Shown piece by piece: positions 8,832 to 17,333 of a DNA stretch of 64,000 nt. The DNA comes from Pseudonocardia petroleophila (GTDB taxonomy: Bacteria > Actinomycetota > Actinomycetes > Mycobacteriales > Pseudonocardiaceae), in assembly GCF_014235185.1 (NCBI RefSeq), contig NZ_CP060131.1, positions 3,603,501 to 3,667,500 on the forward strand, written 5' to 3'. Numbering within the stretch: the stretch's first letter is position 1; the number at the start of each line of letters is the position of its first letter. A program made the position numbers and the translations under genes. The notes beneath the pieces were generated by a model that had not been told where the DNA came from, searched no databases, and worked only from the letters and a program-made list of their open reading frames with translations.

Positions 8832-9995
8832 TCAGCTGGTCAGCAGGGTCTCCTGGCCGCCCTCCCAGCGGACCATGACGCCGTCGACGCGTGCGTCGCG
8901 CTCCTCGAAGCGGACCGGGCCGGCCGCGCCGTCGAACCCGGCGGTGGAGACGTCGAGCAGGGCCTGGTGCAGCGTCTCCCGGTCGAACGAGGTGGCCGTG
9001 TTCAGCGCCTCGATCACCATGGAGGCGCCGTCGTAGCCGGATGCCGCGAAGGTGTCGGGGGCGTCGCCGAACCGGGCGGTGTACGCGTCGACGAACGCCT
9101 TGCCGGTCTCCGACGCCGTGGCGGGGGAGAAGTCGATCGGGTAGACGACGCCGTCTGCCTCGGCGCCGAGCGCCTCCAGCGCCTGGGTGCCGATGCCGGG
9201 CTGGGCGGCGATGATCCCGGGGAAGTCCGCGCGCCGCAGCTGTGTGACCACCGAGGTGTTCTGCTGGCTGAGCACCAGCATGAGCACGGCGTCGGGCTGG
9301 GAGGCGAGCACGCCGGTCATCTCCGCGGAGAGGTCGGTGGCCTGGACGGACACCCCGGAGCTGCTGACGATCTCGTACCCGTCGCGCTGGGCCGCCTCCG
9401 GGTAGAAGGACTCGGCGAGGTTCTTCAGGGTGCCGTTGTCGCTGTTGTAGATGATCGCGACGCGCTTGACGCCCTGCTCCTTGAAGTAGGTGCTCTGGAT
9501 CTGGTGGTAGGTCGCCTGGGGGGCGGTGACCCGGAAGATCTGGTCGCCGGCGTCGACGACGCCCGGGCTGCCGGAGTAGATGGTGACGAGCGGCAGCCCC
9601 GCGCGCTGCGCGATCGGGGCGACGGCCGGTGCGACGTTGCTGCCGGTCCCGAAGACGGCGATCGGCGCGTCGGAGCCCGCGACCTCGGTCATCACACCGG
9701 CGCCGACGCGGGGGTCGCTCTGCGAGTCGTGCATCCGGGTGGCGAGGGTGACGCCCTCGACGTCACCGTTCGCGTTGGCCTCGTCGATCCGCAGGTCCCA
9801 GCCCTGGCGGACGGCACCGGTGAACGTCTGGGCGACGCCGGTCTGGTCGAGGACGAAGTCGATCGTGAACTCCGCGGGTCGGCCGGCGGCCCCCGCGGCG
9901 GCCTGCTCGCCGCCGCCGCAGCCCGCGAGCAGCACTGCGGTGGTGGCGATCAGTGCGGCGGCGGCCGGCCGCCCGCCTCGGAACGCTCGGATCAT
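8832..9995 (-). CDS. Branched-chain-type ABC transporter substrate-binding lipoprotein
   Basis: A 387-residue periplasmic-binding-protein type I (LivK-like). It has a lipoprotein signal with the lipobox LLAGC (Cys26), then the binding fold beginning IDFVLDQTGVAQTFTGAVRQG and the conserved VFGTGSNVAPAVAPIAQRAGLPLVTI segment found in Leu/Ile/Val and aromatic-acid binding proteins. In actinobacteria such proteins also bind hydrophobic carboxylates. It is anchored outside the membrane and delivers substrate to the LivHM permease encoded just upstream; linked CoA-ligase and hydratase genes suggest an organic acid rather than an amino acid. Confidence 0.92.
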   Translation of the reverse strand: MIRAFRGGRPAAAALIATTAVLLAGCGGGEQAAAGAAGRPAEFTIDFVLDQTGVAQTFTGAVRQGWDLRIDEANANGDVEGVTLATRMHDSQSDPRVGAGVMTEVAGSDAPIAVFGTGSNVAPAVAPIAQRAGLPLVTIYSGSPGVVDAGDQIFRVTAPQATYHQIQSTYFKEQGVKRVAIIYNSDNGTLKNLAESFYPEAAQRDGYEIVSSSGVSVQATDLSAEMTGVLASQPDAVLMLVLSQQNTSVVTQLRRADFPGIIAAQPGIGTQALEALGAEADGVVYPIDFSPATASETGKAFVDAYTARFGDAPDTFAASGYDGASMVIEALNTATSFDRETLHQALLDVSTAGFDGAAGPVRFEERDARVDGVMVRWEGGQETLLTS

Positions 9996-10021
9996 GGTCG
10001 GTCTCCTCGTCGAGATGGGGA

Positions 10022-10762
10022 TCAGGCGGGTTCGGGGGTGGTGGGTGTGGTCTCGACGCCCAGGAAGGCGCGCAGCACCAGCGGGTCGTCGCGGACCTGG
10101 TCGGCCGGGCCGGACAGGGTGATCTCGCCCTGTTCGAGCACGTAGGCGGTGTGGGCCAGGTCGAGGGCCGCGGCGGCGTTCTGCTCGACCATGAGGACTG
10201 ACATCCCGCGCGCCGCGATCTCCCGGATCGCGTCGACAACCCGGTCGACGACGATCGGGGCGAGCCCCATCGACGGCTCGTCCAGCATCATCGCGACGGG
10301 GTCGGCCATCAGTGCCCTGCCGAAGGCGAGCATCTGCTGCTCGCCGCCGCTGAGCAGCCCACCCGGCCGGTCGGCCAGTGCGGTGAGCTCGGGGAACAGG
10401 TCGGCGACCTGCGCGGCGAGCTCGGCCCGCCGGGCCCGGGAGCGCACCGGGTAGGCGCCCAGCTCCAGGTTCTCGCGGACGGTGAGCGGGGCGATGATCC
10501 GCCGTCCCTCCGCGACCTGGACGAGGCCGGCCCGCGCGACGACGTGCGGGCGGCGGTTCGTGATGGGTGTTCCGCGGAACGTGACCGTGCCCGCCGCGGC
10601 CGGCACGACACCGCTCAGGGCGTTCAGCGTGGAGCTCTTGCCCGCGCCGTTCGCCCCGAGCAGGACGGCGACCTCGCCCTCCTGCACGTCGACGTCGATG
10701 CCGTGCACCGCGGTGAGCTGGCCGTAGCGCACGACCAGACCGCGCACCTCAAGCAGCGCCAC
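10022..10762 (-). CDS. livF: Branched-chain-type ABC transporter ATP-binding protein LivF
   Basis: A 246-residue ATPase with Walker A GANGAGKSS, the LivF-type Q-loop region VQVAEGRRIIAPLTVRENLELGAY, ABC signature LSGGEQQM, Walker B MMLDEPSMGL and a switch His replaced by the VEQN segment characteristic of LivF proteins. It pairs with LivG as the heterodimeric motor on the cytoplasmic face of the permease. It overlaps the end of livG by 14 bases, and the stop is 27 bases before the binding-protein start. Confidence 0.95.
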   Translation of the reverse strand: MALLEVRGLVVRYGQLTAVHGIDVDVQEGEVAVLLGANGAGKSSTLNALSGVVPAAAGTVTFRGTPITNRRPHVVARAGLVQVAEGRRIIAPLTVRENLELGAYPVRSRARRAELAAQVADLFPELTALADRPGGLLSGGEQQMLAFGRALMADPVAMMLDEPSMGLAPIVVDRVVDAIREIAARGMSVLMVEQNAAAALDLAHTAYVLEQGEITLSGPADQVRDDPLVLRAFLGVETTPTTPEPA

Positions 10763-11525
10763 GGGACCTCCCCAGGTAGGCCTCCTGCACCTCGGGCCCG
10801 GCCGCGGTCTCCCGGGGCGGTCCCTCGGCGATGAGGCGGCCGAAGTTCATGACGAACAGGTGGTCGCAGATGCCGAGCAGGGTGCGCAGATCGTGCTCGA
10901 CGACGAACAGCGTCAGGCCCTCGTCGCCCAGGCGGCGGATCACCCCGGCCACCTCGGCCCGCTCGCCCCGGCTCATCCCCGCCAGCGGCTCGTCGAGCAG
11001 CAGCAGCGTCGGTCGTGCGGCCAGTGCCCTGGCGATCTCGATCCGGCGCCGCGTGCCGTAGGAGAGCTCGTCCGGGGCGCGGTCGGCCAGGTGCGCGATC
11101 TCCAGGCGCTCCAGGGCCTCGTCCGCGGACCGCGCGGCGGCGGTCGCGGCGCGGCGGCGGGCCGCCCGGCCGAAGACGTCGCGTCCGGCTGCCGCGTCCG
11201 GGGTCAGCCCGTCGGCGCCCAGCAGCACGTTCTCCCGCACCGTGAGGGTGGGGATGAGCTTGATCGACTGGAAGGTGCGGGCGATCCCGGCCCGGCTGAC
11301 GACGTGCGCGGGTGACCCGGTGAGGTCGGCGCCGTCGAGCTCGAGGCGGCCGCCGGTGAGGGGCTGCACCCCGGAGACCGCGTTCACCAGCGTGGTCTTG
11401 CCCGACCCGTTGGGCCCGACGACACCGTGCACCTTCCCGGGGCTCACCGTCAGGGAGATGCCGTCGACGGCCTTCACCCCGCCGAACCACACACGCAGGT
11501 CGTGGACGTCGAGCCGGCCGGTCAT
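10749..11525 (-). CDS. livG: Branched-chain-type ABC transporter ATP-binding protein LivG
   Basis: A 258-residue ATPase with Walker A GPNGSGKTT, Q-loop ARTFQSIKLIPTLTVREN, signature LSYGTRRRIEIARAL (the LSYG variant usual for LivG), Walker B LLLLDEPLAGM and switch His in VEHDLRTL. A LivG-type insertion follows the Q-loop. The ATG at 11525 overlaps the stop of livM by four bases, which fixes the start and couples translation. Confidence 0.95.
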   Translation of the reverse strand: MTGRLDVHDLRVWFGGVKAVDGISLTVSPGKVHGVVGPNGSGKTTLVNAVSGVQPLTGGRLELDGADLTGSPAHVVSRAGIARTFQSIKLIPTLTVRENVLLGADGLTPDAAAGRDVFGRAARRRAATAAARSADEALERLEIAHLADRAPDELSYGTRRRIEIARALAARPTLLLLDEPLAGMSRGERAEVAGVIRRLGDEGLTLFVVEHDLRTLLGICDHLFVMNFGRLIAEGPPRETAAGPEVQEAYLGRSRGAA

Positions 11526-12400
11526 GACGGCACCTCCTCGGGGACGGGCTGCGTCGCCTCGGCCGGACGCCGGGCTCGCCGCACCCGGCTCGTGACGGCC
11601 CGGACGAGCCCCACCGCCCCGTCCGGCGCGTAGATCACGAGGACGACGACGATCGCGGCCTGCAGCGCCGGCCGGTAGGAACCGGCGAACGCGAACACCT
11701 CGGGCAGCGATGCCACGACGGCCGCGCCGATCACCGGGCCGTACCAGGCGGCGGTGCCGCCGATGACGATCATCGTGAGCGCGTCGACGATGAGGGAGAA
11801 CGAGATCTGGTCCGGGGTGAAGACGCTGAACAGCAGGGCGCTGCAGGCCCCGGACAGCCCGCCGAGCGCGGCACTGAGCACCAGCGCGGCGCGCCGGTTG
11901 CGCACCACGGGGATGCCGAGGCTGCCGGCGAGCTGGTCGTCGAGGCGCAGGACCTCGAGCATCCGCCCGGAGCGGCCCCGCTCCAGCAGCGCGACGCCCA
12001 GCGCGCAGATCGCGGTGATCGCGAGCAGCGCCGGCGTGGTGATGCCGACCGGGATGCCGAGCAGCCCGAGCGCGCCTCCGGTGACGGACTCCCACTCCAG
12101 CGCCAGCACCTGCACGAGCAGCACGAACGCGAACGTGGCCATGGCCAGGTAGAGGCTGTGCAGGCGACCGAGCACCAGTGCCAGCACCAGACCGAGGACC
12201 GCGGCCTGCGCGACGGCGGCGAGCACCGCGAGCGGCACCGGCACGTCGTTGATCGCGAGGGCACCGGCGGTGTAGGCGCCCGTGCCGTAACAGGCCACGC
12301 CGGTGACGGAGAACGCCCCGGCCCGGACGGCGACGTGGATGCTGAACGCCAGCAGAGCCAGCACCAGAGCGTTCTGCACGAGGGGCTCGTAGGTGCTCAT
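11522..12400 (-). CDS. livM: Branched-chain-type ABC transporter permease LivM
   Basis: A 292-residue permease with eight or more hydrophobic segments and the LivM landmarks ACYGTGAYTAGAL near the N-terminus, SLYLAMATFAFVLL, and the EAA-like loop around GTAAWYGPVIGAAVVASLPE. The C-terminal tail is basic and cytoplasmic. The start ATG overlaps the stop of livH by four bases. It forms the membrane channel together with LivH. Confidence 0.93.
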   Translation of the reverse strand: MSTYEPLVQNALVLALLAFSIHVAVRAGAFSVTGVACYGTGAYTAGALAINDVPVPLAVLAAVAQAAVLGLVLALVLGRLHSLYLAMATFAFVLLVQVLALEWESVTGGALGLLGIPVGITTPALLAITAICALGVALLERGRSGRMLEVLRLDDQLAGSLGIPVVRNRRAALVLSAALGGLSGACSALLFSVFTPDQISFSLIVDALTMIVIGGTAAWYGPVIGAAVVASLPEVFAFAGSYRPALQAAIVVVLVIYAPDGAVGLVRAVTSRVRRARRPAEATQPVPEEVPS

Positions 12401-13290
12401 GCGCGCTGCCAGGCGGTGCGGGCGAACAGTCCCTGCGGCCGGAGCAGCAGCAGGAGCAGGATCACGGCGAAGACCACGGCGTCGCGCGCCCCGGAGCCGA
12501 GCAGCACGACGGTGGCGACCTCGGCGGCGGCGATGAGGAACGCCCCGGCGATGGCGCCGTACACGCTCCCGACCCCACCGATGATGATGACCGCGAACGC
12601 CTTGAGCAGGAGCGAGTCGGTCATGCTCGCCTCGACGGACCCGATGTAGAGGGCCAGCAGGAGTCCGCCCGCCCCGGCCAGTGCCCCCGCGATGGCCATG
12701 GTCGTGAGCGCGAGGCGGTCGGTGGAGATGCCGAGCAGGCCGCAGGTCTGCCGGTCGTAGGCCAGCGCGCGCAGCGCCCGGCCCTGCCGGGTGCGCGTGA
12801 CGAACAGGGCCAGCGCCACGCCGATCGCGAGGGACAGGCCCACGATGAGCAGCTGCAGATTGGAGACCGTGGTCCCGAACAGGGGGTAGATCTCGATCGC
12901 GAACGAGCGCGGGTCGATCACCCGGACCCGCCCGCCGGTGATGTCGGTGGCGAGCGCGTGCAGCACGGCGCCCGCGGCGATGCTGCCGATGAGGATGGCG
13001 AGGGCCGCACTGTCCTCCGAACGGGCCCGGGCCCGGATCGGCCGGAACACCAGCGTCTCCAGTGCCAACCCCAGCACCGCCCCGACGGCCATGCACACCG
13101 GCAGGAGGACCGCGATCGGCAGCACGGCTCCGCCCGTGGTGAGCAGGTAGCCGGTCAGGGCCGCCGCGACGAGCACGTTGCCGTGCGCGAGGTTGAGGAC
13201 GTTGAGCACGCCCCAGGACAGGGTCAGACCGAGCCCGAACAGCAGGTAGACCCCACCGAGGGTGATCGCGTCCCGCACGTAGTCGAGCAC
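12397..13290 (-). CDS. livH: Branched-chain-type ABC transporter permease LivH
   Basis: A 297-residue permease beginning VLDYVRDAITLGGVYLLFGL, with the diagnostic LSWGVLNVLNLAHGNVLV near the N-terminus, a central RALRALAYDRQTCGLLGI loop and the EAA-like IIGGVGSVYGAIAGAFLIA. The GTG at 13290 is chosen because GGAAGG lies eight bases upstream; the longer frame begins with a non-membrane segment. It is the first gene of the seven-gene minus-strand operon. Confidence 0.93.
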   Translation of the reverse strand: MLDYVRDAITLGGVYLLFGLGLTLSWGVLNVLNLAHGNVLVAAALTGYLLTTGGAVLPIAVLLPVCMAVGAVLGLALETLVFRPIRARARSEDSAALAILIGSIAAGAVLHALATDITGGRVRVIDPRSFAIEIYPLFGTTVSNLQLLIVGLSLAIGVALALFVTRTRQGRALRALAYDRQTCGLLGISTDRLALTTMAIAGALAGAGGLLLALYIGSVEASMTDSLLLKAFAVIIIGGVGSVYGAIAGAFLIAAAEVATVVLLGSGARDAVVFAVILLLLLLRPQGLFARTAWQRA

Positions 13291-13388
13291 AGGCGTCCTT
13301 CCACGACGAAGGGGCGGCCCGCCGATCGACGGCGGGCGGTGCACATGCGCCGACGGAGCGGACCGTCCAGCGCTGCAGTTGCTAACCA

Positions 13389-13405
13389 TTCACTAGCGTG
13401 GTGAA
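13389..13405. promoter_or_regulatory. Candidate TetR-type operator upstream of livH
   Basis: TTCAC at 13389-13393 and GTGAA at 13401-13405 form an inverted repeat with a 7-base spacer; an overlapping inverted repeat CTAGC/GCTAG lies at 13393-13410. It sits about 100 bases before livH and about 120 bases after the end of the TetR gene, where a local repressor would act. TTCACTA also occurs at 15456-15462 before the Atu-like operon. Binding is inferred only. Confidence 0.4.
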
Positions 13406-13524
13406 GCTAGCGGACGGTGCAAGTGGTGTAAAGCACAAGACCGACTCCGCAACCGAGGCGATCCGGGGACGCTCCGTCGGTACGGGCCGGGATGCCGGTC
13501 GCACCGACCGCGCCCGGACGCAGG

Positions 13525-14160
13525 TCAGCCGGTCGCGCTCGGGCTCTCGTCGGTGGAGTGCTGGATGCGGGGACCGGCCACGTCGACGCCCAGTGCGCGC
13601 TCCGCCGCGGTCGAGAGGAAGACGGCCAGCTCCGACTCCGCGATCTCGATGCGGTAGCGCAGGCAGGAGTGGATGACCGAGATGGCCGCGTGCACCCGGA
13701 TCTTGGCCTCGGCGGCGCTGAGTTCCGGTCGGACATCGGTCAGGACGTCCTGCCAGAGATCGATGTAGTGCCGCTGCTTCCACCTCAGGCGGCGGAGGTC
13801 CTGCTCCGGCACGTTGCGGGATTCCTGCAGGTAGACCTGGCACAGACGGCGCTCGGTGAGCGTGAAGCGCACCTGGCCGTCGACGAGGGAGGCCAGCGTG
13901 GCGCGCGGGTCACCGGAGGAGCGCAGTGCGCCCTCGGCGTCGACGACCAGACGGTCGACGACCCGGTCGAACATCTCGACGAGGATGGCGGACTTGCTGG
14001 GGAAGTGCCGGTAGATGCCGGACCCGACGATGCCGGCGGCCGCTCCGATGTCGGTCAGGTTCACGCCGAGGAACCCGTGCTGCGCGATCAGGTCCGCCGC
14101 CGCGCCGAGTATGCGTTCCCTGCGCTCGGGGTCCCGGATCCGCCCACCCGCCTTCGGCAC
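13525..14160 (-). CDS. TetR-family transcriptional regulator
   Basis: A 211-residue regulator with the N-terminal TetR helix-turn-helix: RRERILGAAADLIAQHGFLG, then VNLTDIGAAAGIVGSGIYRHFPSKSAIL (recognition helix GSGIYRHF). The C-terminal ligand-binding half is typical of actinobacterial regulators of acyl-CoA catabolism (compare the KstR2/FadR type), which release DNA on binding a CoA thioester. It lies between the transporter operon and the Atu-like operon and is the obvious candidate regulator of both. The gene is divergent from the oxidoreductase at 14384. Confidence 0.9.
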   Translation of the reverse strand: MPKAGGRIRDPERRERILGAAADLIAQHGFLGVNLTDIGAAAGIVGSGIYRHFPSKSAILVEMFDRVVDRLVVDAEGALRSSGDPRATLASLVDGQVRFTLTERRLCQVYLQESRNVPEQDLRRLRWKQRHYIDLWQDVLTDVRPELSAAEAKIRVHAAISVIHSCLRYRIEIAESELAVFLSTAAERALGVDVAGPRIQHSTDESPSATG

Positions 14161-14383
14161 CGTCCTGTCCCCTCCCCGTCCCGCAACCCCCGTCGGAGCT
14201 CGAGTGGTGTCGCCCCGGTTCGTCAGCGTAGCCGTGGTCGCCCGCTCACCCGGTGCAGCCGCTGCGAGGTGCGCATCCCCGGTGCCGCAGGCGCGTTCAC
14301 CTGCGCCGCCCTTGTGCTGACCACGGGACCCTGGCTAGCTTGCCCGACCAAGTCAACACCCGATCACCGGAGTCCGACCCTCG

Positions 14384-15381
14384 ATGCGCCTCGACACCGT
14401 GCTCGACCCCGAGTCCGCAGCCGGCGCAGCGGCAGAGATCGAACGTGCCGGGTACGGCTGCGCGTGGGTCACCGAGACCGTCCGCGACCCGTTCCTGGTG
14501 CTCGCGCTGGCGGCGGGCGAGACCCGCGAGGTCCGTCTGGGCACCGGGGTGGCGATCGCCTTCGCCCGCAGTCCCATGACACTCGCCCAGTCCGCCCACG
14601 ACCTGCAGAGGATCAGCGGAGGCGGTTGCTGCTGGGTCTGGGGTCGCAGGTCCGCCCCCATGTGACCCGGCGGTTCGGCATGCCGTGGTCGCGTCCGGCC
14701 GACCGCATGCGCGAGTACGTGCTGGCGCTGCGCGCGATCTGGGCGTGCTGGAACGACGGTGCCGAGCTCGACTTCCGAGGCGAGTTCTTCTCCCACACCT
14801 TGATGACCCCGTTCTTCGATCCGGGCCCGAACGGCTTCGGGCCACCCGCGGTGCTGCTCGCCGGGGTGGGGCAGCGCATGACCGAGACGGCCGGCGAGGT
14901 CGCCGACGGCTTCCTCTGCGGCCCGTTGACCAGCGTCGACTCGCTGCGGACGCACACGCTGCCCGCCGTGGCGCGGGGGCGAGCCCGCTCCGGGATCCGC
15001 GACTTCACCGTGTCCGGGATGCCGCTCGTCGTCACCGGTGCCGACGCGGCGGCCACCGCCCGGGTCGCCCGGGCCACCCGCGACCGCCTCGCCTTCTACG
15101 CCTCCACTCCCGCGTACCGCCCCGTGCTCGAGGTGCACGGCTGGGGCGAGCTGCACGACCGTCTGCACGTGCTGTCGTGCGCGGGCCGCTGGCAGGACAT
15201 GGGCGACCTGATCGACGACGAGGTGCTCCACACGTTCGCCGTCGTCGCAGGGCCCGATGACGTGGCGTCGGCACTGCAGGATCGATGGGCCGGGCTGGCG
15301 GACGGGCTCACCGTCCACTGCGCGGACGACCCCGGACCCGGGGTGTGGTCGGCGATCGCGGCCGGGACGGCGCGCGCCTGA
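14384..15381 (+). pseudogene. F420-type LLM-class oxidoreductase, broken by a one-base frameshift
   Basis: The frame starting MRLDTVLDPESAAGAAAEIE matches the N-terminus of luciferase-like, probably F420-dependent, oxidoreductases up to DLQRISGG, and then loses sense. The expected continuation (RLLLGLGSQVRPHVTRRFGM and onward to the stop at 15381) is present in the next frame. One base is missing in the run GGCGG at about 14621-14625; GGCCGG would restore a single protein of about 332 residues. It may be a true pseudogene or an assembly error. It lies just before the Atu-like operon and, if intact, might supply a redox step there. Confidence 0.8.
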
Positions 15382-15539
15382 CGCCTCGGCCAGGCGTCGG
15401 GCCGGACCTTTACACGGGATCCGAGCACCGCTACCGTCCGCCTAGTCAACGAATGTTCACTAAGCTCGTCGTCCGCGACGGGCCGGACGTTCCGCTCGAC
15501 CGCGGGCCGGCCGCCGGGCCACCCGTCGGGAGGAGATCG

Positions 15540-17333
15540 ATGAAGGACGACGTGCGCATCGGATGCTTCGCCGCGTTCTGGGGTGACACCACGGCCGCGA
15601 TCCACGACATCCTCGACGGTGCCGAGGTCGACTACCTGGTCGCCGACTACCTCTCCGAGATCACGATGGCGCTGCTCGCCCGAGCGCGCGCCAAGGATGC
15701 CGACGGAGGTTTCATCGCGGACTTCGTGGCCACGGTCGCCCCGGTCCTGCCGCAGATCGCCGAGCGGGGCATCAAGGTCGTCACCAACGCCGGTGCGCTG
15801 AACCCGGCCGCCGCCGCGAAGGCGATGCGTGCGGCGGTCGCCGAGGCGGGGGTGCGCCTGACGGTCGCGGCCGTCGAGGGCGACGACCTGATGCCGCGAC
15901 TCGCCGAGATCCGTGCCGGGTCGCCGACGGACATGTTCACGGGGGAGCCGCTCCCCGCGCAGCCGGGTTCGCTCAACGCCTACCTCGGTGCCCGCCCGGT
16001 CGCCGCGGCCCTCGCCGCCGGCGCGGACATCGTCATCGCGGGGCGATGCGTGGACGCCGCGGTCGTCCTGGGCCCCCTGATGCACGAGTTCGGCTGGAAG
16101 GACGACGAGTACGACCTGCTGGCGGCCGGCACGCTCGTCGGGCACATCCTCGAGTGCGGGCCCCAGGCCACAGGTGGCAACTCGACGGACTGGGCGTCGG
16201 TGCCGGGCTGGGAGCGGATGGGCTACCCGGTGGCGCAGTGCCGGCCCGACGGGACCGCTGTGATCAGCAAGCCGCGGGGCACGGGAGGGCTCGTCACACC
16301 GGCGACGGTGGGGGAGCAGGTCCTCTACGAGATCGGGGACCCCGGTGCGTACCTGATGGCCGACGTCGTCTGCGACTGGCGCGACGTCGTGCTCACCCAG
16401 GACGGACAGGACCGCGTCCGCGTCGTGGGCGCCCGCGGGTCCGCGCCCACCACGACCTACAAGGTGACCGCGACGAGCGTGGACGGGTACCGCGCCCTGA
16501 CCACCGCGATGTTCGCCGGTGCCGGCGCAGCGGGTAAGGCGCGTCGGATGGCGGAGGCGCTGGTCACCCGCACCCAGCGGCTGATCGCCGACTCCGGGTT
16601 CGAGCCGCTGACCGAGTCGTCGATCGAGGTCGTCGGGGCCGGGGACGTGATGGGCCGGGAGCGCGACGACGCCGCGACCGAGGCCGTCGTGAAGATCGGC
16701 GTGCGGCACCCCGCCCGGGCGGCTCTGGAGATCTTCTCGGTCGAGTTCGTCTCCTTCGCCCTCGTCGCCCAGGGCATGACCGGGGTGTTCGCCGGGCGGC
16801 CGCGCGTCGCGCCGTCGATCGCGGTGCACCACCTGCTCGTGGACAAGGCCGGGACACCGGTCCGGGTCCTGCTCGGCGACCCCGATGCGGGCGGGCGGGC
16901 CTTCGACGTCGAGATCGCGCACGGCGATCCGGGTGCAGCGACCGGTACCCCCCAGCTGGCGGACGAGGACACCACGCCGACGGGTACCTCAGTCCCGCTC
17001 GGCGCCATCGCCTACGGCCGCAGCGGGGACAAGGGCGACCTCGCCAACATCGGGTTGCTCGCCCGGCGGCCCGAGTTCGCGTCGGTCGTCCGCGACCAGG
17101 TCACCGCCGCCCGGGTCGCCGAGCACTTCGCGCACCTGGAGCCCGACGGGGTGCGACGGTGGGCCGTCCCGGGGCTCGACGGGATCAACATCGTCCTCGA
17201 CGGGGTGCTGGGCGGCACCGGCGGAACGTCGACGCTGCGCTACGACCCGCAGGGCAAGTCGTACGCCGCGATGCTCCTGACGATGCCGGTCGTCGTCCCG
17301 ACCGAGTGGACGCGGGACGGGGTGATCGCATGA
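15540..17333 (+). CDS. AtuA-family protein (acyclic terpene utilisation, DUF1446)
   Basis: A 597-residue protein of the AtuA/DUF1446 family. The N-terminal part carries IGCFAAFWGDTTAAIHDIL, VTNAGALNPAAAAKAMR and GRCVDAAVVLGPLMHEFGW, all hallmarks of the family. The last hundred residues (SVPLGAIAYGRSGDKGDLANIG) are the second conserved AtuA domain. The founding member is required for citronellol/geraniol use in Pseudomonas; its reaction is not established. The ATG at 15540 follows GGGAGGAGATCG, a strong ribosome site, and rules out the longer upstream frame. Its stop overlaps the carboxylase gene (ATGA). It is first in a ten-gene operon. Confidence 0.9.
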   Translation: MKDDVRIGCFAAFWGDTTAAIHDILDGAEVDYLVADYLSEITMALLARARAKDADGGFIADFVATVAPVLPQIAERGIKVVTNAGALNPAAAAKAMRAAVAEAGVRLTVAAVEGDDLMPRLAEIRAGSPTDMFTGEPLPAQPGSLNAYLGARPVAAALAAGADIVIAGRCVDAAVVLGPLMHEFGWKDDEYDLLAAGTLVGHILECGPQATGGNSTDWASVPGWERMGYPVAQCRPDGTAVISKPRGTGGLVTPATVGEQVLYEIGDPGAYLMADVVCDWRDVVLTQDGQDRVRVVGARGSAPTTTYKVTATSVDGYRALTTAMFAGAGAAGKARRMAEALVTRTQRLIADSGFEPLTESSIEVVGAGDVMGRERDDAATEAVVKIGVRHPARAALEIFSVEFVSFALVAQGMTGVFAGRPRVAPSIAVHHLLVDKAGTPVRVLLGDPDAGGRAFDVEIAHGDPGAATGTPQLADEDTTPTGTSVPLGAIAYGRSGDKGDLANIGLLARRPEFASVVRDQVTAARVAEHFAHLEPDGVRRWAVPGLDGINIVLDGVLGGTGGTSTLRYDPQGKSYAAMLLTMPVVVPTEWTRDGVIA

